Assembly (NCBI GenBank): GCA_937927665.1
Contig: CALBRY010000623.1
Coordinates: 1-13,332, forward strand
Origin: an uncultured Chloroflexota bacterium
Lineage (GTDB): Bacteria; Chloroflexota; Anaerolineae; Aggregatilineales; Phototrophicaceae
Direction: 5' to 3'
DNA: 13,332 nt
Part shown: positions 1 through 6,524 of the stretch, piece after piece
Position numbering within the stretch: position 1 is the first letter of the stretch
How the letters are laid out: each line of letters opens with the position of its first letter
Made by a program: the position numbers and the translations under genes
Notes under the pieces: generated by a model
What the model saw: the letters and a program-made list of their open reading frames with translations, nothing else
Database searches by the model: none
What the model was told of the DNA's origin: nothing

Positions 1-255
1 GCTCACATGCCGCCCTTTTCTTTTTATTATCCTTCCCTCAACGCCCTTATCTTTCTCTCCCTTCTCTTCTTTGCGCCTTTGCATCTTCGCGCCTTTGCGA
101 TAACGCCCTTATCTTTTCCCTCTCCTCCCCTCAACGCCCTTATCTTTTCCCTCCTCCCTCTGCGCCCTCTGCGCTCTCTGCGGTTCCATCCCCTCCCTTC
201 TTTGCGCCTTTGCACCTTCGCGATAACGCCCTTATCTTTTCCCTCCCTCCCTCCC
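1..255. repeat. Pyrimidine-rich interspersed repeat tract
   Basis: The plus strand is about 82% pyrimidine here (47 purines counted in 255 bases). The 15-mer AACGCCCTTATCTTT occurs four times exactly, at 40-54, 102-116, 133-147 and 225-239. The 17-mer TTCTTTGCGCCTTTGCA occurs twice, at 67-83 and 198-214. A related TCTGCGCCCTCTGCG-type stretch lies at about 159-181. Two copies carry a small dyad, GATAA-CGCCC-TTATC, at 99-113 and 222-236. An open frame crosses the tract, but its translation is low-complexity Ser/Pro/Leu/Phe and no coding signal supports it. The tract looks like a non-coding, possibly slippage- or recombination-prone repeat cluster. Together with 256-318 it makes up the 318 bases in front of the first gene. 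Confidence 0.85.
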
Positions 256-280
256 TATGCGATCTCCAGCGTTTCCGGTG

Positions 281-286
281 TAGAAT
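281..286 (+). promoter_or_regulatory. Possible -10 box for the acyltransferase gene
   Basis: TAGAAT matches the sigma70 -10 consensus at five of six bases and lies 32 bases before the chosen ATG at 319. The hexamer 17 bases upstream (TGCGAT) is a poor -35. The genes may instead be transcribed from further left, outside the window. Confidence 0.25.
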
Positions 287-318
287 ACGCGCATCCGTGG
301 ATACCCGAAACTTACCCG

Positions 319-936
319 ATGACCAACAACCCGCTTGTTCACCGCTATCCAAATGTCACCCTGCCCGATGATGCCGAAATCGATCCGTTTGTTGTCTTAG
401 GCAAACCCCCGCGTGGAAAATCACCCGGTGAATTGGCGCTCATCATGGGCGCGGGCTGCATCATCCGATCGCATACCGTAATTTATGCAGGAAATAATAT
501 CGGCACGGAGTTGCAAACCGGGCATCATGTCACGATCCGCGAAGAAAATAAAATCGGGAATCGTGTCAGTATCGGAACCGGAACTATCGTCGAACATCAT
601 GTCATCATAGGAGATGGCGTGCGGTTGCACTCGCGGGTGTTTGTGCCGGAGTTCAGCATCTTGGAAGAGGGCTGTTGGTTGGGTCCCGGCGTCACCATCA
701 CCAATGCCCGTTACCCCATCAGTCGCGGCTCAAAAGATCGCTTGGAAGGCGTAATAATCGAATCCGGCGCGATCATCGGCGCGGGAGCGGTGCTTCTCCC
801 CGGCGTTCGCATCGGCGCGCGAGCGTTAATCGGTGCGGGTGCAGTCGTCAGCAAGGATGTTCCGCCGCGTACAGTCGTCGTCGGCAATCCGGCGCACGCC
901 ATCAAAACAATCGACGAAATTGAATTTTACGAGTGA
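319..936 (+). CDS. Left-handed beta-helix (hexapeptide) acyltransferase, WbpD/QdtC-like
   Basis: A 205-residue protein built of hexapeptide repeats ([LIV]-G-x-x-x-x) from about residue 15 to 180. Examples are GNNIG near 58-62, NKIGNRVSIGTGTIV near 78-91 and GAIIGAGAVLLPGVRIGARA near 150-169. It ends with the VVVGNPAHAIK signature (187-197) typical of sugar O/N-acetyltransferases. These enzymes are usually trimers that acetylate an amino or hydroxyl group with acetyl-CoA at subunit interfaces. A DegT-type aminotransferase follows 57 bases downstream. That pairing is typical of nucleotide-sugar pathways in which a keto-sugar is aminated and then N-acetylated (WbpE/WbpD, QdtB/QdtC), so an N-acetyltransferase of a UDP- or dTDP-amino sugar is the best inference. 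The frame is open back to position 7, but the upstream part is repeat DNA. ATG at 319 is the first methionine after it; no good ribosome binding site is visible. The exact sugar substrate cannot be read from the sequence. Confidence 0.8.
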   Translation: MTNNPLVHRYPNVTLPDDAEIDPFVVLGKPPRGKSPGELALIMGAGCIIRSHTVIYAGNNIGTELQTGHHVTIREENKIGNRVSIGTGTIVEHHVIIGDGVRLHSRVFVPEFSILEEGCWLGPGVTITNARYPISRGSKDRLEGVIIESGAIIGAGAVLLPGVRIGARALIGAGAVVSKDVPPRTVVVGNPAHAIKTIDEIEFYE

Positions 937-993
937 TTTTTCTCCCGCACATCGGTTACGCTGGGAGCTGCACAAGCGTATATGAGGAAAGAC

Positions 994-2106
994 ATGAGCG
1001 ATAAAATCCCACTGGTTGATCTAAAAGCGCAGTATGCCGCCATCAAACCAGAAATTGACAGCGCGATCGCGCGGGTGATCGCCAACACGAGCTTTATCGG
1101 CGGGCGTGAGGTAAGCCAGTTTGAAGAAGCCTTCGCCGCCTTCCAGCGAACGCGTTATTGTGTTGGGGTCGCCAGCGGAACCGCCGCGATTTATCTCGTC
1201 CTAAAAGCCCTCGGAATCGGTGCCGGAGATGAGGTGATCACGACGCCGCATACCTTCATCGCCTCGGCTGAACCCATCGAAGCCTTGGGTGCGCGTACCG
1301 TGCTGGTCGATATCGATCCGCTCACGTTCAACCTTGATCCTGCCTTAGTTGAGGCAGCAATCACCGAGCGCACCAAGGCGATTCTCCCCGTGCATCTATA
1401 CGGGCAAATCACCGGAATGGATCGGCTGGCAGAGATCGCACGGCGGCGCGGCGTGCATTTGATCGAAGATGCGGCGCAGGCGCACGGCGCAGAATTTCAG
1501 GGAGAACGAGCGGGACATTGGGGAATCGCCTCGTGTTTCAGCTTCTACCCCGGCAAAAATCTCGGTGCGTATGGGGATGGCGGCGCGGTTTGCACCAACG
1601 ACGAATCGCTTGCCAAAATTCTCGCCAAACTCCGCGATCACGGGCGCATGAGCAAGTATGAGCATGACATTATCGGCTATGGGGAGCGGCTCGACTCGCT
1701 GCAAGCGGCGATTCTAGGCGCAAAGCTGCCGTATCTCGATGGGTGGAATACTGCACGGCGGAATCACGCAGCATATTATGATCAGGCATTCACAGGCGTA
1801 AATGGGCTGCAAACCCCGCGTGAGGCGGACGGCGCACGGCATGTCTATCATATTTACAGCGCACGCGTGCGCGGCGATCGTGATGCAGCGTTGGCGGCGC
1901 TAAAAGAGCGCGGAATCGAGGTCGGGGTGCATTATCCTGTGCCGCTGCATATGCAGCCCGCGCTGACACATCTCGGCTATCCCAAAGGCGCATTTCCGCA
2001 CACAGAACAGGCGGCAAAATCGATTATCAGCCTGCCCATGTACCCGGAACTCACACTTGAGCAAATAAGCCGTGTAGTGGAAGAAGTCGCCGACGTAGTG
2101 GGGTAA
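994..2106 (+). CDS. DegT/DnrJ/EryC1/StrS family PLP-dependent sugar aminotransferase
   Basis: A 370-residue fold-type I aminotransferase of the family that converts keto-nucleotide sugars to amino sugars, usually with glutamate as amino donor. Visible motifs are PLVDLKAQY at the N-terminus (6-14), the SGTAA phosphate-binding turn (61-65), EDAAQAHGAE (about 159-168) with the aspartate that contacts the PLP pyridine nitrogen, and SFYPGKNLGAYGDGGA around the Schiff-base lysine, K188 (codon 1555-1557). The C-terminal half has the family HVYHIY and VHYPVPLH stretches. Length is normal (360-390). An ATG at 982 is in frame, but ATG 994 is preferred because AGGAAAG (985-991) sits at the right distance in front of it. 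It is probably co-transcribed with the acyltransferase, as in WbpE/WbpD-type pairs that make diacetamido or acetamido sugars for surface polysaccharide. A Gfo/Idh-type dehydrogenase would be expected further upstream. The family is certain; the substrate is inferred. Confidence 0.93.
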   Translation: MSDKIPLVDLKAQYAAIKPEIDSAIARVIANTSFIGGREVSQFEEAFAAFQRTRYCVGVASGTAAIYLVLKALGIGAGDEVITTPHTFIASAEPIEALGARTVLVDIDPLTFNLDPALVEAAITERTKAILPVHLYGQITGMDRLAEIARRRGVHLIEDAAQAHGAEFQGERAGHWGIASCFSFYPGKNLGAYGDGGAVCTNDESLAKILAKLRDHGRMSKYEHDIIGYGERLDSLQAAILGAKLPYLDGWNTARRNHAAYYDQAFTGVNGLQTPREADGARHVYHIYSARVRGDRDAALAALKERGIEVGVHYPVPLHMQPALTHLGYPKGAFPHTEQAAKSIISLPMYPELTLEQISRVVEEVADVVG

Positions 2107-2112
2107 TCCCGC

Positions 2113-2144
2113 GCGCCTCTCTCTAAAATTCAGAGAGAGGGCGC
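2113..2144. terminator. Hairpin between convergent genes, probable bidirectional terminator
   Basis: GCGCCTCTCTCT (2113-2124) pairs with AGAGAGAGGGCGC (2132-2144) across a seven-base loop; one G (2141) is bulged. It starts six bases after the aminotransferase stop codon and also lies just past the stop of the minus-strand remnant at 2147. There is no T-run on either side, so termination efficiency is uncertain. Confidence 0.6.
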
Positions 2145-2146
2145 AA

Positions 2147-2346
2147 CTATGTGCTTTTGTGGTTTAGGCGCTGGTGATCGACTTGGTGCATGTGCTGAAG
2201 GGAAGCCGCATCAATTCGATCATCAATTTCAACCTTGTGATCGTAGTAAAACGCCCATGCTGCATATACTTCGGAATGTAGTTGATTGGGATGATTACAG
2301 CGTCAGTCACCTTGTCAGCAAGTTGAACATCAGTGTAAAACTTCAT
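2147..2346 (-). pseudogene. Degraded DUF433-type antitoxin remnant (possibly fused to a DUF5615-like toxin start)
   Basis: On the minus strand one frame (2302 to 2147, stop TAG) reads HPNQLHSEVYAAWAF followed by YYDHKVEIDDRID. This closely resembles the C-terminal consensus of DUF433 antitoxins (P-x-L-x-x-x-x-V-x-A-A-x-x-YY-x-D-H-x-x-E-I-D). In-frame stops at 2303-2305 and 2315-2317 cut off the expected N-terminal part with its G-x-P-x-I-x-G-T-R motif. A second frame starting at ATG 2346, which overlaps the stop of the upstream nucleotidase gene, reads MKFYTDVQLADKVTDAVI. It recalls the start of DUF5615 PIN-like toxins, which commonly pair with DUF433, but loses sense after about 20 residues. 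The stretch is best read as a decayed toxin-antitoxin pair joined by a deletion or frameshift. The DUF433 assignment is fairly good; the toxin assignment is weak. Confidence 0.55.
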
Positions 2347-3293
2347 CCCCGCCCCGAAAGTATCTCCTGCACAACCCGCACAACCCGGTCATGTGCGCTG
2401 CCATTACTCACGATCATCCCCTGATTCGGTAGGTTCGTTCCGCGTGAAAAATTGAGCGGTGTGCCGTCTACATCGGTCACAATCCCCCCGGCAGCAGTCA
2501 CAATCGCATACCCGGCGGCATGATCCCAGATTTTATGATTCGATTCTTGGTCACGCGGCAGCCGCAGCATGAGATCAGCGTCTCCAGCGGCGATCATGGC
2601 ATATTTATCCTGACTATCGATGCTTTCGACGTTAGAAAGCGACGACCCGAGCGATGTGTAAACGGTGTGCATGCGCTCAAGATGAGCGTGTGCGCGCTCA
2701 ACCGACTCGACGATGCGCCAATCGGCGGGATCTGTACGCTGACTCACCCGCGTTTGCCGCGCCGCGCCCCCGCTGAGCGGCTCGATATATCCTGTGCCGC
2801 CTTGCGCGTAAAACAGCAGTCCTGATCCGTAGCCGGGGCTTGCGAGCACACCCGCCGCTGGAATGCCATGCTCAAGCGGAGCGATGGCAATGGAATAGCG
2901 CCGCCCCGCGAGGAATCCTTTTGTTCCGTCTACCGGATCGATTATCCATGTCCGCGCCGCATCACGCCCGCGCCCCCAGTCCAACCATGTGATGAGATCG
3001 GCTTCGGTGACGGGGTCGCCTAACACATCTGCAACGATCCGCACGATGGTTTGACGCTGCGATTCAGCCACAAGCGCGGCGAACTGCTCCCCGGATTCTT
3101 CGGCTAAAACAGCATCATTGGGATAGGCACGGCTGATCGTCCGCAGCAGAAGCGCTTGACTGCCGTAATCGGCGATCGTGACAGGATCATGACCGCCGCC
3201 TTTATCGCTGCCTCCAAGATGAAGCTGCTGCACGCGGCGCGTTAGATCGGCGGCTAAACGTGCCGCCGACAGAATCGGACTGAGATCGATCAA
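2343..3293 (-). CDS. HAL2/CysQ-like 3'(2'),5'-bisphosphate nucleotidase (inositol monophosphatase superfamily)
   Basis: A 316-residue member of the lithium-sensitive, Mg2+-dependent phosphatase superfamily. Motifs are DPVTIADYGSQA (36-47), AEESGE with the metal-ligand glutamates (64-69), WIIDPVDGTKGF with D119 and D122 (116-127), and KIWDHAAGYAIVTAAGG with D257 (254-270). SIDSQDKYAMIAAGDADLML and the GTP-x-NFSRGTNLPNQG region match HAL2-type enzymes rather than plain inositol monophosphatases. HAL2/CysQ enzymes convert 3'-phosphoadenosine-5'-phosphate to AMP, clearing the product of PAPS-dependent sulfation or sulfate reduction; some also act on inositol phosphates. The start is TTG at 3293. 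AAGGAG (3301-3306) lies seven bases upstream of it and overlaps the TAA stop of the preceding lipoprotein gene. It is the last gene of the kinase-lipoprotein-phosphatase operon. The link of PAP hydrolysis to a kinase is unexplained. Confidence 0.88.
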   Translation of the reverse strand: MIDLSPILSAARLAADLTRRVQQLHLGGSDKGGGHDPVTIADYGSQALLLRTISRAYPNDAVLAEESGEQFAALVAESQRQTIVRIVADVLGDPVTEADLITWLDWGRGRDAARTWIIDPVDGTKGFLAGRRYSIAIAPLEHGIPAAGVLASPGYGSGLLFYAQGGTGYIEPLSGGAARQTRVSQRTDPADWRIVESVERAHAHLERMHTVYTSLGSSLSNVESIDSQDKYAMIAAGDADLMLRLPRDQESNHKIWDHAAGYAIVTAAGGIVTDVDGTPLNFSRGTNLPNQGMIVSNGSAHDRVVRVVQEILSGRG

Positions 3294-3304
3294 AAGGTTG
3301 CTCC

Positions 3305-4126
3305 TTAGCAGCCGAATGGCACGCTGATGTTGAATGCGGTGCCGACATCATAGAGATCGTAGCGGATGATCACCTGTCCCGTCACGGGAAGCTGACTTTC
3401 TAGCAGGATAGCATTTTCGACATCGAGGTTGACGTAGAAGCGGATCACGGCATTGGCAGACGGCGCGATCCACAAATCATAGCCGGTGATCGTTTGTGTG
3501 CCGCCATCAGCAAGACGCACGGCAGGCAGGCTGAGATCGGCAGGCTCAAAGGCATAGCCGTAAACCGGAATACCATTGAGGGTCGCTTGTCTGCCTGCGG
3601 GTACGGCACGGCTGACCCCACCGATCAGCAAGCCCGCGCCGAGATCAGCGGCAGATTGTGCGCTGCCCGTTTCATTAGCGAGATTGACACTGCACGCGCC
3701 GTTTTGAACGAGGAAGGAATCATCGCCTAAGCGCACGGCTTCGTAATCGATGCCGCCCGTCTCCCCGAATAGATCACCGCTGGAAGTGACCACAATCCGG
3801 CGTGCGCGGGAAAGCTGGTTAAACCATGATTCGGCGCTTGCGGATGCGGTGACTTCACGCGGCGTACGTGCGACAACGCCGGTAAATTCGAGGCTGACGA
3901 CGTAGCGCCATCCCGCGAGTTCGTTAAGGCGGTTATCAATGCGCGTGAAAGCTGTCACCGGCAGATTGTAAGGCGGCGGCGGCGCGTTTTGAGTCAGCGG
4001 GAGAGCGGTTTGCATCTCCTCGACCGAAGCGAGAGTCGGGACGTCCTCTAAATCTTGAACGGTGCTTTGATCACACGCGGCGAGAAAGAGGATCAGCGTG
4101 AGAAAGAGAAAGGCGCGTAGGGTCAT
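3305..4126 (-). CDS. Hypothetical secreted lipoprotein
   Basis: A 273-residue protein starting with a short lipoprotein signal peptide: a basic start, a hydrophobic core, then the lipobox L15-A16-A17-C18. It should be cleaved by signal peptidase II and anchored outside the membrane. After a Thr/Pro-rich spacer (about 20-60) comes a predicted mostly beta domain of alternating hydrophobic residues to the C-terminus. It includes cysteines in NGACSVN and as the very last residue (FGC), possibly a disulfide. The overall pattern recalls LppX/LprG-like or LolA-like lipid-binding lipoproteins, but I cannot assign it. ATG at 4126 shares one base with the kinase TGA stop (TGATG), which implies translational coupling. 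An in-frame TTG at 4129 is a less likely start. Position between a receptor kinase and a phosphatase suggests a ligand-binding or accessory role for the kinase ectodomain; this is inference. Confidence 0.75.
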   Translation of the reverse strand: MTLRAFLFLTLILFLAACDQSTVQDLEDVPTLASVEEMQTALPLTQNAPPPPYNLPVTAFTRIDNRLNELAGWRYVVSLEFTGVVARTPREVTASASAESWFNQLSRARRIVVTSSGDLFGETGGIDYEAVRLGDDSFLVQNGACSVNLANETGSAQSAADLGAGLLIGGVSRAVPAGRQATLNGIPVYGYAFEPADLSLPAVRLADGGTQTITGYDLWIAPSANAVIRFYVNLDVENAILLESQLPVTGQVIIRYDLYDVGTAFNISVPFGC

Positions 4127-5829
4127 CAAGACTGCTCGATGTGCAGGCTGTCTAAAACTGCCTGTAAGGTTTGAAGGTAAGTGTCGCCTGTGGTGTACGC
4201 CGTGAAGGTTTCGACGGCGACGAGATACGGATCGCGGCGCAGATAAAAGACATCAAGCTGACCGGGGGCGAACTGCGCGTCAGGCGCGCCGTTGATCGCG
4301 TGGTAGCTGACGCGCTGCCAGCCTTCATCGGTGAACTGGAGATCAAATTCGTTGAGCCAATCCTGTCCTTCATAGTACCGGACTTCGTAGCGCTCAACGG
4401 CGTAGGCAAAGCTCGCTTGAGAGGTAATATCGGCATTGACGATTCCGAGGCTGAAAAATGCCTGATCGCCATCATACCAGCGAACGAAACGGCGCTCCCC
4501 ATCGTTCGTTTGCGTTTGTGACCACGACTGCGGCACGTTGATCCGCGTGATTTCGGTCAAGATGGTTTGCGCGCCGGGAAACGGAGTCGCAAATGGGACA
4601 TCAACGGGCATCGGCGGCGGCTGAATCAAGAGGATAACCGCGCCGACTAACACGATCACCAAAAGCACCCCACCGATGACAATGGGCGCGATACTGCGCT
4701 TATGCGGTACAACTGCCGCACCTTGAGTCGTCGGTTGATCGGCAGCAACTCCCCCGATCGCGGCGGCGGCTGTGCCGACATCCGTCATAGTGGGTGGATC
4801 GGAATGCACGCCGTACTGCGCAGGCGGAGTCGCTCTAGGGAGCGGTGTTAAATTGGCAGGTGTGATGGTGCGGTCATCCGCTCTACCCGGAGTAGGTGGA
4901 GGCGTGGGCGGTCGCGGCGTCATCGGCGGCGGTGTTAAGCGGTTGGTCGATGTTGGCGGGATCGTCGGGTGATCACTCGAACCCTGCTCGAAGGATGCCA
5001 TCCGCACAGCTTCGGCAAAAGCACGGGCAACATCACCCGCTGTCTGATAACGTTCCTCTGGACGTTTGGCGGTTGTCTTGTAGACCACCCACTCAATTTG
5101 CGTCGGGAGTTCGGGGCGGTATTCGCGCACAGAGGGCGTAGGCTCATTTAGATGCTTGAGCATGAGCGCGAGCGGAGTATCAGCATAAAAAGGCTCGCGT
5201 CCGGTCAGCATCTCGAATAGGACGATGCCGATTGAATAAACATCAGAGCGCCCATCAATGGGCTGCCCGTTCGCCTGTTCGGGACTCATATACGCAGGCG
5301 TGCCGATGATGGCACTGCCCGTCAGGTTGCTGTTGATCACGCGGGCGATGCCGAAGTCGGTCAGATAAGCGTTGTTATGCTCATCGAGCAGGACGTTTCC
5401 CGGCTTGAGATCGCGGTGAATGATGCCTTGAAGATGTGCATAATCGAGCGCTTGTGCCACTTGTGAGAGCGGTCGCTCGATCTGGGCGATGGCTGGCACA
5501 CCCTTTCGTATCCACGCGGCGATGCTTCCCCCGGCGAGATAACGCATGGCAATAAACGGGATACCGTTGGCTTCGCCGTAATCGTAAATGGGGACAATGT
5601 GCGGGTGTTCAAGATGGGCGATCACATCGACTTCGCGCGTGAAACGCTCGTAAAAGCTCGGATCATGGAGCAGTGACGGCGGCAGTACCTTGAGCGCAAC
5701 CACGCGATTGATCGACTTCTGGCGCGCACGATACACCGTTGCCATACCGCCGCGCCCGATCTCTTCAAGGATTTCAAACTGCCCCAGTGTTTTGCCGATC
5801 AGGTCGTCAACCGGTCGATTTGCGCTCAC
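4126..5829 (-). CDS. Transmembrane Hanks-type Ser/Thr protein kinase with extracytoplasmic domain
   Basis: A 567-residue eukaryotic-like (PknB-type) receptor kinase. The kinase domain spans about 17-275. It contains the glycine loop GRGGMATVY (25-33), catalytic K47 in ALKVL, helix-C E66, HRDLKPGN (138-145) with catalytic D140, DFG with metal-binding D158 (158-160), and GTPAYMSPEQ (176-185). Thr/Ser residues in the activation loop (T170, S172, T177) are candidates for autophosphorylation. A Pro/Thr-rich linker (about 285-345) leads to one membrane helix (about 380-402) and an extracytoplasmic domain (about 410-567). That domain resembles small sensor folds (NVPQSW at 431-436, repeated aromatic beta strands), not PASTA repeats. 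All catalytic residues are intact, so it should be active. The start is GTG 5829, supported by AGGGA (5837-5841) seven bases upstream. It is the first gene of a three-gene operon and its stop overlaps the lipoprotein start. The signal sensed is unknown. Confidence 0.95.
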   Translation of the reverse strand: MSANRPVDDLIGKTLGQFEILEEIGRGGMATVYRARQKSINRVVALKVLPPSLLHDPSFYERFTREVDVIAHLEHPHIVPIYDYGEANGIPFIAMRYLAGGSIAAWIRKGVPAIAQIERPLSQVAQALDYAHLQGIIHRDLKPGNVLLDEHNNAYLTDFGIARVINSNLTGSAIIGTPAYMSPEQANGQPIDGRSDVYSIGIVLFEMLTGREPFYADTPLALMLKHLNEPTPSVREYRPELPTQIEWVVYKTTAKRPEERYQTAGDVARAFAEAVRMASFEQGSSDHPTIPPTSTNRLTPPPMTPRPPTPPPTPGRADDRTITPANLTPLPRATPPAQYGVHSDPPTMTDVGTAAAAIGGVAADQPTTQGAAVVPHKRSIAPIVIGGVLLVIVLVGAVILLIQPPPMPVDVPFATPFPGAQTILTEITRINVPQSWSQTQTNDGERRFVRWYDGDQAFFSLGIVNADITSQASFAYAVERYEVRYYEGQDWLNEFDLQFTDEGWQRVSYHAINGAPDAQFAPGQLDVFYLRRDPYLVAVETFTAYTTGDTYLQTLQAVLDSLHIEQS

Positions 5830-5863
5830 GCTCGTGTCCCTACCGCTTGTTAAGTCCCTTCTA

Positions 5864-5892
5864 GTTATACGGGATCAAGGGGGATCGGGCAA
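5864..5892 (-). promoter_or_regulatory. Sigma70-like promoter of the kinase operon
   Basis: Reading the minus strand, TTGCCC (5892-5887, four of six to TTGACA) is followed after 17 bases by TATAAC (5869-5864, five of six to TATAAT). It lies about 35 bases before the GTG start of the kinase and downstream of the terminator of the preceding gene. The spacer contains GATCCC twice. Confidence 0.6.
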
Positions 5893-5912
5893 GTGATGAG
5901 TGAGAGACTAGG

Positions 5913-5929
5913 AAAAAGGCGTGATCGCC
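5913..5929 (-). terminator. Short intrinsic terminator after the STAS-like gene
   Basis: On the minus strand, GGCG and CGCC (5929-5926 with 5921-5918) enclose an ATCA loop and are followed by five T residues (5917-5913). The stem is only four base pairs, so strength is uncertain. It sits 17 bases after the stop at 5947 and directly before the kinase promoter, which fits separate transcription units. Confidence 0.4.
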
Positions 5930-5946
5930 ATGGAACTGGACAACAG

Positions 5947-6297
5947 CTACTGGGCGGGTGGTGCGCCGGTTTCGTCAAAATCGATGCGGGTGCGCGGCGC
6001 GAGGACTTGAATCGCGCGCAGCGTTTGTGCCAACAGGGGATCACACTGCGTAAAATGGATGCCTTTCAGGTAGCTCTGGCGACCACCTTCCGCAATCGCA
6101 AAGCGCGCTGTAGCGCTGATGAACTCGATTCGACGCGCATCAATGATGAGCAAAACAGGCGCGCCGAGGACGAGTTCGGCGTATTCACGGATCGACATCA
6201 GGAGAAGTTCGATTTCTGATCCCTCAAGGTGTCCGCAGGCTTCAACATGCAAAACATCACCCTGAATTTGAACTGCTGAGAAAGCCATGTGCTGCAT
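5947..6297 (-). CDS. Small STAS-like domain protein
   Basis: A 116-residue soluble protein with no signal peptide or membrane segment. Its pattern fits a STAS domain (SpoIIAA-type anti-anti-sigma fold or its relatives): a first strand DVLHVEACGHL (14-24), a helix SEIELLLMSIREYAELVL (27-44), then APVLLIIDARRIEFIS (46-61), which parallels the pvlvDLsgv-fiDSsG segment of SpoIIAA. Where SpoIIAA has Asp-Ser-Ser-Gly with the phosphorylated serine, this protein has S-A-T-A (61-64). Phosphorylation by a partner anti-sigma kinase is therefore not obvious. No anti-sigma factor gene is nearby; the Ser/Thr kinase follows downstream under its own promoter. ATG 6297 has AGGGA six bases upstream; a second ATG three codons in (6288) is also possible. 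The STAS assignment comes from pattern only and is moderately supported. Confidence 0.6.
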   Translation of the reverse strand: MQHMAFSAVQIQGDVLHVEACGHLEGSEIELLLMSIREYAELVLGAPVLLIIDARRIEFISATARFAIAEGGRQSYLKGIHFTQCDPLLAQTLRAIQVLAPRTRIDFDETGAPPAQ

Positions 6298-6410
6298 TCC
6301 TGATCCCTGTTATCCAATCACATACACCCGATGATCTATCTTAACGCCACGGTTTACAAATTTCAGTTAAGGGTTGTGAAATCGTGCATTGAACGTTTAG
6401 ATATAGGGTC

Positions 6411-6439
6411 ATCTTAACACTTGGCGTGCGATTGGTAAA
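6411..6439 (-). promoter_or_regulatory. Possible promoter of the STAS-like gene
   Basis: On the minus strand, TTTACC (6439-6434) and TAAGAT (6416-6411) are spaced by 17 bases, each matching the sigma70 hexamers at four of six positions. The leader to ATG 6297 would be about 105 bases. The word GTTAAGAT recurs nearer the gene, at about 6337-6344. The rest of 6298-6474 shows nothing else clear. Confidence 0.3.
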
Positions 6440-6474
6440 GCGCATTGCGGCTCAATAGCCCGGTGTTCTTTGAA

Positions 6475-6510
6475 CCCTCTCCTCAATAATACGGCTAAGC
6501 GAGGAGAGGG
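6475..6510 (-). terminator. Hairpin after the PPOX gene, probable terminator
   Basis: CCCTCTCCTC (6475-6484) and GAGGAGAGGG (6501-6510) form a perfect ten-base-pair inverted repeat with a 16-base loop, starting 14 bases after the PPOX stop codon. No T-run follows on the minus strand. Confidence 0.55.
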
Positions 6511-6524
6511 CGAGAATGGACATA

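Noticed and set aside
99..236. CRISPR array in the repeat tract
   Set aside because: The 15-base repeats are too short and their spacing is irregular (31, 62 and 92 bases start to start), without spacer-like unique sequence of constant length.
7..318. N-terminal extension of the acyltransferase through the repeat tract
   Set aside because: The translation is low-complexity repeat sequence with no signal peptide or family similarity; the family domain starts after ATG 319.
27..352. Arg/Lys-rich minus-strand frames in the repeat tract
   Set aside because: They are by-products of purine-rich repeat DNA, with the same low-complexity words repeated.
2149..2424. Plus-strand open frame of 91 codons after the aminotransferase
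   Set aside because: No family pattern, and it overlaps both a terminator-like hairpin region and the end of the nucleotidase gene.
5893..6219. Plus-strand open frame opposite the STAS-like gene
   Set aside because: No family pattern and composed of basic shadow sequence; the minus-strand frame has a ribosome binding site and a STAS-like hydrophobic pattern.
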